Shown here piece after piece: positions 48,542 to 55,544 of a DNA stretch of 64,000 bases; position 1 is the first letter of the stretch, and every line of letters starts with the position of its first letter. This stretch comes from CAG-791 sp963650385 (GTDB lineage Bacteria > Bacillota > Clostridia > Lachnospirales > Lachnospiraceae). The position numbers and the translations under genes are program-made. The stretch is from the NCBI GenBank assembly GCA_963650385.1, contig CAVJLL010000009.1, positions 1 to 64,000 of the forward strand, given 5' to 3'. The notes under the pieces are model-generated. The model was not told the origin of the DNA and made no database searches. It saw nothing but the letters and a program-made list of their open reading frames with translations.

Positions 48542-49804
48542 ATGCGTTCAAGATTCAATCGAATTCGCACCATGGCAGGAGCTGTTGCCGTGGCTGCAGC
48601 GGTGACCTTTGCGCTTCCGGCAGCAGGAACTGCTGTATGGGCGGCAACAGGAACTGTAACAGGCAGTGACATTAATGTGAGAAGTGAGGCGAGCTCTGAC
48701 TCCAGTCAGGTCGGAACCGTTACAACCGGTGACGTTGTCACGGTCGGCGAGACTGCTACCGACAGCTCGGGAGCAACCTGGTATCAGGTAACACTGAGCA
48801 ACGGCACTACCGGATATGTCAGAGGAGACTTCCTTACGGTGGATGAGTCGTCGGATGAGACGGATGCAGCAGCGGATGATGCTTCTGCAGATGCATCCAC
48901 AGAGGAAGATCAGAGCACAGATCAGGCGGCTGCGGATGCAGCAGCTGCAGCAGAGCAGGATACCGGCGGATATCAGGTTGTGCTCGCTCCGGATGAAAAC
49001 GGAACGGATACCTATTATCTGTACGACAACAATGCCGGACAGCGGATGAAGATTTCGGACATTGACAAGCTTCAGGACGATGTCACAGCAGCCAATGAGC
49101 AGGCTGCTTCCGTGAAGAAGACCTACACGGTTCTTGTCATTGTGCTGGCAGCAGCGGCTGCAATTCTTCTCATCGGCGTCATTGTACTGGTGATTAAGCT
49201 CCGCGATGTGGCGGCTAACGGACGCAGAGAGCGTGACCTGACCATGGAGCGCAGAGATCAGAGAAGGAACGATCACCGTGCGGACAGCGTGGAGTCCCTC
49301 AGAAGACCCAGGGGCGAACAGGCATCCCGCAGCGGACGCGGCCGGGACGATGCCTATTCGTCACTGAACACGAGAAGAGTGGAAAGAGACGGCGCGGGAA
49401 GAGACAGAGATGCAAGAAGAGCACCGGCAGCGGACAGACGTCCCGTAAGACCGGCTGCGCAGCAGGACGGATACGCTGCAAGACCGGCCACGCGTCCTGC
49501 AGCACCGGCAAGAGACGGTGAGGTGCGTACGGCCCGTCCGGCAGCCCGCCCTGCAGCAGAGGCACCGGCAAGACGCGCGGCAGAGCCTGCCCGTTCCGTG
49601 GCCGATGGTGAGGCACCGGTACGGCGCGCAGCACGTCCTGCAGCACCGGCAAGAGACGGTGAGGCACGTACGGCTCGTCCGGCAGCCCGCCCCGCGGCAG
49701 AGGCACCGGCAAGACGCAGCGCAGAGGCAGCACGACCTGCAGCCAAGAATTTTGCAGATGATGATTTCGATTATGATTTCCTGAAGCTGGATGATGCGGA
49801 TTGA
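48542..49804 (+). CDS. Bacterial SH3-domain membrane protein with a basic repeat tail
   Basis: The 420-residue protein has a signal peptide or anchor (1-35), one extracellular SH3b domain (about 37-98: GSDINVRSEASSDSSQVGTV, WYQVTLSNGTTGYVRGDF), an Asp/Ala/Glu-rich linker, a coiled-coil-like part, a membrane helix (about 197-222) and a cytoplasmic Arg/Ala/Pro tail with two near-identical 47-residue units. SH3b domains bind cell-wall peptides. The charge switch from acidic outside to very basic inside fixes the topology. ATG 48542 follows TGAGGATTATC; an ATG four codons earlier is possible. Confidence 0.85.
   Translation: MRSRFNRIRTMAGAVAVAAAVTFALPAAGTAVWAATGTVTGSDINVRSEASSDSSQVGTVTTGDVVTVGETATDSSGATWYQVTLSNGTTGYVRGDFLTVDESSDETDAAADDASADASTEEDQSTDQAAADAAAAAEQDTGGYQVVLAPDENGTDTYYLYDNNAGQRMKISDIDKLQDDVTAANEQAASVKKTYTVLVIVLAAAAAILLIGVIVLVIKLRDVAANGRRERDLTMERRDQRRNDHRADSVESLRRPRGEQASRSGRGRDDAYSSLNTRRVERDGAGRDRDARRAPAADRRPVRPAAQQDGYAARPATRPAAPARDGEVRTARPAARPAAEAPARRAAEPARSVADGEAPVRRAARPAAPARDGEARTARPAARPAAEAPARRSAEAARPAAKNFADDDFDYDFLKLDDAD
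49493..49733 (+). repeat. Direct repeat of 141 bp in the SH3-protein tail
   Basis: The stretch beginning CGTCCTGCAGCACCGGCAAG at 49493 recurs at 49634, a period of 141 bases (47 codons). About 100 bases of each unit are nearly identical. The in-frame period suggests a recent duplication that can expand or contract. Confidence 0.8.
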
Positions 49805-49845
49805 GCAGATTTCCGGACTGAAAACGTTATAGTGCAGCGTGATGG

Positions 49846-49892
49846 TTGCTGATGGGTGCCGTGTGTTATATAATGCGTAACACACGGCACCC
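49846..49892 (+). promoter_or_regulatory. gntR-clpC promoter inside a 39-bp perfect inverted repeat
   Basis: TTGCTG (49846-49851) and TATAAT (49869-49874) are spaced exactly 17 bp. GGGTGCCGTGTGTTA (49854-49868) and TAACACACGGCACCC (49878-49892) are perfect 15-bp arms, with the -10 in the 9-base centre. A dimeric repressor bound here would block the promoter; the GntR protein encoded next is the natural candidate. Confidence 0.75.
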
Positions 49893-49933
49893 GGCGTTTA
49901 TCCGGATGCCGGTTATCGTAGAAAGGATGGGCG

Positions 49934-50347
49934 ATGGATATGCTGATTGAAATTGATTTCAGCAGTGATGAGGCGATCTACCATCAGCTGTGCAGTCAGA
50001 TCATTCTGGGAATTGCAACCTCGCGGTATACGGAGGGACAGGTGCTGCCGTCGGTGCGGCAGCTGGCCGATGAAATCGGCATTAACATGCACACCGTCAA
50101 TAAGGCCTATTCGGTGCTCAAGCAGGAGGGCTTCGTTAAGGTTGACCGCCGCAGGGGAGCCGTGATCGCGGTGGACTCGAACAAGCAGCGCGCAATCGAG
50201 GCGGTCCGCTCCAAGCTGAGCGAGGCTGTGGCGGAGGCTTTGTGCCGGGGACTTACCAGAGAAGAAATGCACGGCCTGGTTGATGAGGTCTTCAACGAAT
50301 ACGAATCCTGGATTGCGGCAGCTGCAGAAGAAGACGAGGAAGAATGA
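49934..50347 (+). CDS. GntR-family (YtrA-type) transcriptional regulator
   Basis: The 137-residue protein has the GntR winged helix (about 12-80: AIYHQLCSQIILGIATSRYTEGQVLPSVRQLADEIGINMHTVNKAY, with the wing FVKVDRRRGAVI) and only a short C-terminal helix pair, as in the YtrA subfamily, so it lacks a large ligand domain. AGAAAGGATGGGCG lies before the ATG. It is followed 62 bp later by clpC. Self-repression through the palindrome in its promoter is likely and would also control clpC. Confidence 0.9.
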   Translation: MDMLIEIDFSSDEAIYHQLCSQIILGIATSRYTEGQVLPSVRQLADEIGINMHTVNKAYSVLKQEGFVKVDRRRGAVIAVDSNKQRAIEAVRSKLSEAVAEALCRGLTREEMHGLVDEVFNEYESWIAAAAEEDEEE

Positions 50348-50409
50348 TGTGATGCCAGGGGGCAAAAGATCTATTGCCCCAGCATCGTTACAGGCATAGG
50401 AGGACATGT

Positions 50410-52890
50410 ATGGGCATTCCCTATACAAAAAATGCAGAAGAGGTGCTGCGTCTTGCAAAAGAGGCGGCTGTGGAGAACGGCAGCAGCTATGTGGGTACGG
50501 AGCATCTGCTCCTGGGACTGCTCCGGGAGCCGGAGGGTGTTGCCTCACAGGTTCTGAAAATCAATGAGATTACCGAGGAGAAGCTGGGGGATCTGCTGGC
50601 GACGCTCCGCCCGGAAAAGGGAAGGACGGCCGTACTGGACCGGGAAGGCTTCTCGCCAAGACTCCAGGACATTCTGGACGGGGCGAGGGAGCTGGCAGAA
50701 GAGGAGTACCATGCCAGGGAGATTGGAACGGAATACCTTCTGATGGCGGTCATCCTGGAGCGGCAGAATGTAGCTGTGAAGCTGATGGAGGCGGCCGGAG
50801 CCAATATTTCCAAGATCTATTTTGAAGTGCTGGCAGCGATGGGCGTCAACCTTCAGGAGCACCGGCATGATCTGCAGCCGGACAGTGCGGGCTCCATGCA
50901 GGACCGCGCTCCTTCCGGCATGCTGGAGCAGTACAGCCGCGACCTTACTGCACTGGCGGAGAGCGGCAGGCTGGATCCGGTGGTGGGAAGAGAGCAGGAG
51001 ATGCAGCGCGTGACCCAGATTCTTTCCCGCAGAATGAAGAACAACCCGTGTCTCATCGGTGAGCCGGGTGTCGGCAAGACGGCGATCGTGGAGGGCCTGG
51101 CCCAGAGAATCGCCGAGGGACGCGTGCCGGATTCTTTGCGGGGGAAACGCCTTCTGACACTGGATCTGTCCGGAATGGTGGCAGGGTCCAAATACCGTGG
51201 TGAATTTGAAGAGCGCATCAAGACCGTGATCGAGGAGGTGACGGATCGGGGCGATGTCATCCTCTTTGTGGATGAGGTGCATACACTGATCGGGGCCGGT
51301 GCGGCAGAGGGCTCCATTGATGCCTCCAACATCTTAAAGCCGGCGCTTGCGCGCGGAGAAATCCAGCTGATCGGAGCAACCACCATCACGGAATACCACA
51401 AATATGTGGAGAGAGATGCGGCTCTGGAGCGCAGATTCCAGCCGGTGACGGTGGAGGAGCCCACGGAGCAGGAGACGATTGCCATTCTGCAGGGCGTGGT
51501 TCCCGGCTATGAGAAGCATCACGGCGTGACGGTAAGCCCGGAAGCCATCGAGGAGGCTGTGCGGCTGTCGCAGAGATACATCAATGACAGAAATCTGCCG
51601 GATAAGGCCATTGATGTCATCGATGAAGCCTGCGCTGCCGTTCGACTGAAAAAGCCGGCGAAGAGGACCGATCCTTTGGAGCAGCTGGAAAAGAAGCTGG
51701 CGCAGGAGGACGAGAAGCTGGCTATGGCAGCGGCGTCCGGAAATGTTCGAACCGCCAGAAGTGCCCGGAGAAAATACGAGCAGCTCCGCGCCGAGTACGA
51801 CGCGCTTTTGGAGACGAATGCTGCGCCGGAGGATGAGAAGAGACCGGTGGTGATGCCGGAGGATGTTGCCGGTGTGATTTCCGTCTGGTCTAAGGTGCCG
51901 GTAAAGCGTCTCACGGAACGGGAGAGTGAACGCCTCCTTCGCCTGGAGAGTGTATTGCATAAGCGTGTGATCGGGCAGGCGGATGCGGTGGCGGCCGTTG
52001 CAAAGGCCGTACGAAGAGGGCGTGTCGGCCTGCAGGATCCGCACCGCCCCATCGGCTCGTTCCTCTTCCTGGGACCGACCGGCGTCGGCAAGACAGAGCT
52101 TGCAAAGGCTCTGGCGGAAGCAGTGTTCGGCGATGAAAAGAGCATGATCCGTGTGGACATGTCGGAATACATGGAGCAGTACGCAGTCTCCAAGATGATC
52201 GGTTCAGCGCCGGGATATGTGGGCTACGATGAGGGCGGACAGCTCACGGACAAGGTCCGCAAGAATCCCTATTCGGTTGTCCTGTTCGATGAGATTGAAA
52301 AGGCCAATCCGGATGTATTCAATGTCCTCCTGCAGATTCTGGACGAGGGACATCTGACGGATTCCAAGGGACGAAAGGTGAGCTTCCGTAATACCATCAT
52401 CATCATGACCTCCAATGTGGGCGCGAGGAACATTGTGGATGCGCGCAGCATCGGTTTTTCCTCCAAGCCGACCAAGGAGCAGGAGTACGAGAAGATGCAG
52501 GAGGGCGTCATGGCAGAGGTGCGGAAGATGTTCCGGCCGGAATTCATCAACCGCATTGACGGCATAGAGGTGTTCCATGCCCTCAGCCACGAGGAGCTTC
52601 TGAAAATTACTGCGCTTTTGTGCAATGAGCTCGGTGCAAGGGCAAAGGAACAGATGGGAATTACGCTTCGCTTCACACCGGCTCTTAAAGAGCACATCAC
52701 CGGCAAATACGCTGATCCGAAGATGGGCGCAAGGCCGCTGCGCCGGGCTGTTCAGACCGTGATTGAGGATGAGCTGGCGCTGCGCCTTCTGTCGGAGGAA
52801 TTTAAGGAAGGGGATCATGTCGTGATCGGCTTCCGGGGCGATAAGGTGACCTTTGACAAGGGAAAGAGCACGCCGGCAAAAACGGCGTAA
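50410..52890 (+). CDS. clpC: ATP-dependent Clp protease ATPase subunit ClpC
   Basis: The 826-residue HSP100 protein has the double Clp-N repeat (1-145), AAA+ domain 1 with Walker A GEPGVGKTAIVEGLA near 225, a middle domain with a UVR-like helix (QLEKKLAQEDEKLAMAAASG), AAA+ domain 2 with GPTGVGKTELAKALAEAVFG, and a ClpP-docking region typical of ClpC. It unfolds substrates for ClpP. In Bacilli clpC lies in the ctsR-mcsA-mcsB-clpC operon; here a GntR protein takes the regulator position and no mcs genes are present. AGGAGGACATGT fixes the ATG at 50410. Confidence 0.95.
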   Translation: MGIPYTKNAEEVLRLAKEAAVENGSSYVGTEHLLLGLLREPEGVASQVLKINEITEEKLGDLLATLRPEKGRTAVLDREGFSPRLQDILDGARELAEEEYHAREIGTEYLLMAVILERQNVAVKLMEAAGANISKIYFEVLAAMGVNLQEHRHDLQPDSAGSMQDRAPSGMLEQYSRDLTALAESGRLDPVVGREQEMQRVTQILSRRMKNNPCLIGEPGVGKTAIVEGLAQRIAEGRVPDSLRGKRLLTLDLSGMVAGSKYRGEFEERIKTVIEEVTDRGDVILFVDEVHTLIGAGAAEGSIDASNILKPALARGEIQLIGATTITEYHKYVERDAALERRFQPVTVEEPTEQETIAILQGVVPGYEKHHGVTVSPEAIEEAVRLSQRYINDRNLPDKAIDVIDEACAAVRLKKPAKRTDPLEQLEKKLAQEDEKLAMAAASGNVRTARSARRKYEQLRAEYDALLETNAAPEDEKRPVVMPEDVAGVISVWSKVPVKRLTERESERLLRLESVLHKRVIGQADAVAAVAKAVRRGRVGLQDPHRPIGSFLFLGPTGVGKTELAKALAEAVFGDEKSMIRVDMSEYMEQYAVSKMIGSAPGYVGYDEGGQLTDKVRKNPYSVVLFDEIEKANPDVFNVLLQILDEGHLTDSKGRKVSFRNTIIIMTSNVGARNIVDARSIGFSSKPTKEQEYEKMQEGVMAEVRKMFRPEFINRIDGIEVFHALSHEELLKITALLCNELGARAKEQMGITLRFTPALKEHITGKYADPKMGARPLRRAVQTVIEDELALRLLSEEFKEGDHVVIGFRGDKVTFDKGKSTPAKTA

Positions 52891-52901
52891 CAGGGAACAA
52901 G

Positions 52902-54302
52902 ATGGCCAACAGAAAACGGACAACAGCATTTTACTGCAGAGAGTGCGGCTATGAATCCGCCAAGTGGGTCGGTCAATGTCCGGGGTGCCATGAGTGGAAC
53001 ACAATGGTGGAGGCGCCGGTGCGGATGTCGGCGGTCTCTGCCAAGGGCGCGCAGGCCTTTTCCGGCAAAGGAGGAGCGCCCGGACTGGGCGGTTTTTCGC
53101 GGCCGGTTTCTCTTTCGGAAATTCACGACGAGGGAGAGGTTCGCTGGTCGACCGGTTTTGCTGAGCTGGACCGCGTGCTGGGCGGAGGCATTGTCAAGGG
53201 CTCCATGCTGCTCGTGGGCGGCGATCCCGGCATTGGGAAATCAACACTTTTGCTGCAGGTGACCGGGAAGCTCGCGGCGGCCGGCCGCAAGGTGATCTAT
53301 ATCAGCGGAGAGGAGTCGCTCCACCAGATCAAGCTCCGCGCAGGACGGGTCGGAACCGTTGGGGATTCACTGAAGTTCTACTGTGAGACGGATCTGGAAC
53401 GGATTACGGAGGCCCTTCTGGAGACAAACCCGGAGCTGGTCGTCATCGATTCGATTCAGACCATGAACAATCCGTCGGTGGATGCGGCACCGGGCAGCAT
53501 TTCACAGGTGCGGGAGACCACTGGGGTTCTGATGCGCCTTGCCAAGCAGACCGGCATTACGATCTTCATTGTCGGACACGTCACCAAGGAAGGAACGGTG
53601 GCAGGACCGCGCGTTCTGGAGCATATGGTGGATACGGTCCTGTATTTTGAAGGCGACCGCTATGCCTCCTACCGGATTCTGCGCGGGGTCAAAAACCGGT
53701 TCGGCTCGACCAACGAGATCGGGCTGTTCGAGATGAAGCGGGAGGGACTCTGTGAGGTGGAGAACGCCTCGGAGTATATGCTCTCCGGCCGGCCGGAGAA
53801 CGCCAGCGGGTCCGTGGTGTCCTGCAGCATGGACGGAACCAGAGCCATGCTGACGGAGGTACAGGCTCTTGTGTGCAAGACAAATTATGGATTCCCGAAG
53901 CGCCAGGCGACGGGAACGGATTATAACCGCGTCAGCCTGCTGATGGCGGTTCTTGAAAAGCGCCTGGGAATACCGCTGTCGGAATACGATGCCTATGTAA
54001 ACCTGGCAGGCGGCATCCGGCAGACGGAGCCTGCACTGGACCTTGGAATCGCACTTGCCATTCTCTCGAGCTACCGGGGAATCCCTGTGGGAGATAAAAC
54101 GGTGGCCTTTGGCGAGGTGGGACTTTCCGGCGAGGTTCGTATGGTTACCATGGCGGATCTGCGGCTTCAGGAGGCGGCCAAGCTCGGCTTTGATACAGTG
54201 ATTCTGCCAGCCAGCAATCAAAGAGAGGTGAAGAAGCCGGAGGGCGTGCGCGTCATCGGCATCCGAAGCCTGCAGGAGGCTGCAGAGTTTCTGAGCAGAT
54301 AA
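52902..54302 (+). CDS. radA: DNA repair protein RadA
   Basis: The 466-residue protein has the N-terminal zinc finger CRECGYESAKWVGQCPGCHEW, a RecA-like core with Walker A GGDPGIGKSTLLLQ, the RadA signature KNRFGSTNEIG and a C-terminal Lon-like domain (GTDYNRVSLLMAVLEKR, LDLGIALAILSS). It promotes branch migration in recombination. It follows clpC by 11 bp, an order also found in Bacillus. Confidence 0.97.
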   Translation: MANRKRTTAFYCRECGYESAKWVGQCPGCHEWNTMVEAPVRMSAVSAKGAQAFSGKGGAPGLGGFSRPVSLSEIHDEGEVRWSTGFAELDRVLGGGIVKGSMLLVGGDPGIGKSTLLLQVTGKLAAAGRKVIYISGEESLHQIKLRAGRVGTVGDSLKFYCETDLERITEALLETNPELVVIDSIQTMNNPSVDAAPGSISQVRETTGVLMRLAKQTGITIFIVGHVTKEGTVAGPRVLEHMVDTVLYFEGDRYASYRILRGVKNRFGSTNEIGLFEMKREGLCEVENASEYMLSGRPENASGSVVSCSMDGTRAMLTEVQALVCKTNYGFPKRQATGTDYNRVSLLMAVLEKRLGIPLSEYDAYVNLAGGIRQTEPALDLGIALAILSSYRGIPVGDKTVAFGEVGLSGEVRMVTMADLRLQEAAKLGFDTVILPASNQREVKKPEGVRVIGIRSLQEAAEFLSR

Positions 54303-54304
54303 AC

Positions 54305-54922
54305 ATGAATATAAGGATTGCGCCGCAATCCTTAAAATGCAGCATGAATATGGATTACGGAATTATGTTTCTGAAAAAAACGGCGCAGTACCTTCTGAAG
54401 CCGCTGACCTTTCTGCCGTCGGTTCTGGTGATGATCATGATCTTTCAGTTCTCATCACAGAACGCGGAGGCGTCCTCGCTGGAGAGCACGGCTCTGACGG
54501 AGCGGATTGTGCATGCCATCAATTACCGGCTGCAGATGAACTGGACGCCGGCACAGCAGGCCCTCTATGTTGAGCAGGGCGAGTTCTATGTGCGCAAGCT
54601 CGCGCATTTCAGCGAGTATGCACTGCTGGGACTGTGCCTGGCCATACCGCTTTATGCCTATCGCATCCGAAAGGGGTGGCTGGTTCTTACTGCACAGGCC
54701 ATCTGCAGTGCCTACGCTGCACTGGACGAGTTTCATCAATGCTTCTCGCCGGGGCGTTCGCCGCAGGTGCGGGATGTTCTCATTGACAGCGCAGGTGCGC
54801 TGACCGGCATTCTGATCGGCTGGCTCATTTCCCATATCATGGCCCGAACGATCTTCCGGCCGCTGTCGCTGGAGAAGGAACGCAAAATCCGGGATGCCTA
54901 TTACCGCGACCATCCGGAGTGA
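54305..54922 (+). CDS. VanZ-family membrane protein
   Basis: The protein (up to 205 residues) has four membrane helices and the VanZ pattern FQFSSQNAEAS, RKLAHFSEYALLGLCL, and DEFHQCFSPGRSPQVRDVLIDSAGALTGILIG. Its role is unclear; vanZ in vancomycin clusters gives teicoplanin tolerance. Start choice is uncertain: ATG 54305 has a poor ribosome site and the frame crosses a perfect palindrome (54313-54333), so ATG 54344 or 54365 may be used. Confidence 0.85.
   Translation: MNIRIAPQSLKCSMNMDYGIMFLKKTAQYLLKPLTFLPSVLVMIMIFQFSSQNAEASSLESTALTERIVHAINYRLQMNWTPAQQALYVEQGEFYVRKLAHFSEYALLGLCLAIPLYAYRIRKGWLVLTAQAICSAYAALDEFHQCFSPGRSPQVRDVLIDSAGALTGILIGWLISHIMARTIFRPLSLEKERKIRDAYYRDHPE
54313..54333. repeat. 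Perfect palindrome at the 5' end of the vanZ frame
   Basis: AAGGATTGCG and CGCAATCCTT flank a single C. GGATTGCG also occurs in the long repeats at 39993 and 63925. It could be a post-radA hairpin if vanZ starts downstream. Confidence 0.5.
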
Positions 54923-54925
54923 AGA

Positions 54926-54960
54926 CGCCACCCTGTCGTGGCTGGCGAATGTACTGTAAC
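54926..54960 (-). repeat. Dispersed palindromic repeat, family 2 (minus orientation)
   Basis: Read on the minus strand: GTTACAGTACATTCGCCAGC then CACGACAGGGTGGCG. It starts four bases after vanZ stops and matches the copy at 48285. Confidence 0.6.
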
Positions 54961-54976
54961 AAAATTCCGGATGCCC

Positions 54977-55005
54977 TTGTTTTTTAAGAAACAGGGTGTT
55001 ATAAT
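54977..55005 (+). promoter_or_regulatory. Promoter of tRNA-Trp
   Basis: TTGTTT (54977-54982) and TATAAT (55000-55005) are spaced 17 bp. The tRNA starts 110 bases later, leaving a leader with a CGAGTC/GACTCG hairpin (about 55009-55041) that must be removed by processing. Confidence 0.75.
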
Positions 55006-55115
55006 CGGCGAGTCGGTTTGAGAGAGCAACCCGGTGACTCGATGATGATTGAGGTGCGCGGATGCTGCGAATGCCGATCGGAGGCGGTCTGCGGATTGCA
55101 GCCGGAACAATATAC

Positions 55116-55187
55116 AGAGGTGTCGTCGAAGGGCTAAGACTGCGGTCTCCAAAACCGCCAATGGGGGTTCGAATCCCTCCACCTCTG
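55116..55187 (+). tRNA. tRNA-Trp (CCA anticodon)
   Basis: A 72-base cloverleaf: acceptor AGAGGTG/CACCTCT with G discriminator (an identity element for bacterial TrpRS), D arm GTCG/AGAC with one mismatch, anticodon stem GCGGT/ACCGC with loop CTCCAAA, T arm GGGGG-TTCGAAT-CCCTC. CCA is not encoded. The D arm is less regular than usual. Confidence 0.92.
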
Positions 55188-55201
55188 CTCATAAAATGAT
55201 C

Positions 55202-55237
55202 GGGAAGCGGCTGAAATGGCTCGCTTCCCATTTTTTT
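55202..55237 (+). terminator. Rho-independent terminator after tRNA-Trp
   Basis: GGGAAGCG pairs with CGCTTCCC (55202-55209 with 55222-55229), followed by A and seven T residues. Confidence 0.9.
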
Positions 55238-55316
55238 GCCCAAAAGAAAAATGGCACCTTCTGTTTTTTTCTATCTTTTTCCATGACACATTCCTGTAAC
55301 ATGTTTCGGACGCTAT

Positions 55317-55544
55317 GCTATAATTCTTAGATGTATGACTGTAACTGTGCCCGGAGGCCACGAGCATCCTTCGGGGCGGATGCAGGATCAATCGGACAAT
55401 ACATTGCAAAGGTGCAGCGGCCGGGAGCGGCTCTCATCCGGGAAGATGCCGGATGCGTGCGGGCCCGGGATCCGATGCTTGCGGATCATCGCTGCGGGAA
55501 GCTACAACTGTGCCGGGGTAAGCCCCGCGAAGGAGACAGCAGGA
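55317..55544 (+). promoter_or_regulatory. purL promoter and 220-base leader
   Basis: An extended -10, TGCTATAAT (hexamer 55319-55324), with a poor -35 opens a long GC-rich leader that can form several stems (e.g. GCATCC/GGATGC near 55365-55385). The frame of purL stays open through the leader, but its codons look non-coding. No PurR-, purine- or PRPP-riboswitch signature was recognised; see the rejected list for the cobalamin-like string. Confidence 0.4.

Noticed and set aside
55440..55544. String in the purL leader resembling parts of a cobalamin riboswitch (AACTGT, then GAAGGAGACAGCAGG)
   Set aside because: The order and spacing do not rebuild the conserved B12 box or core, and purL has no cobalamin link; GGAGA here is simply the ribosome site.
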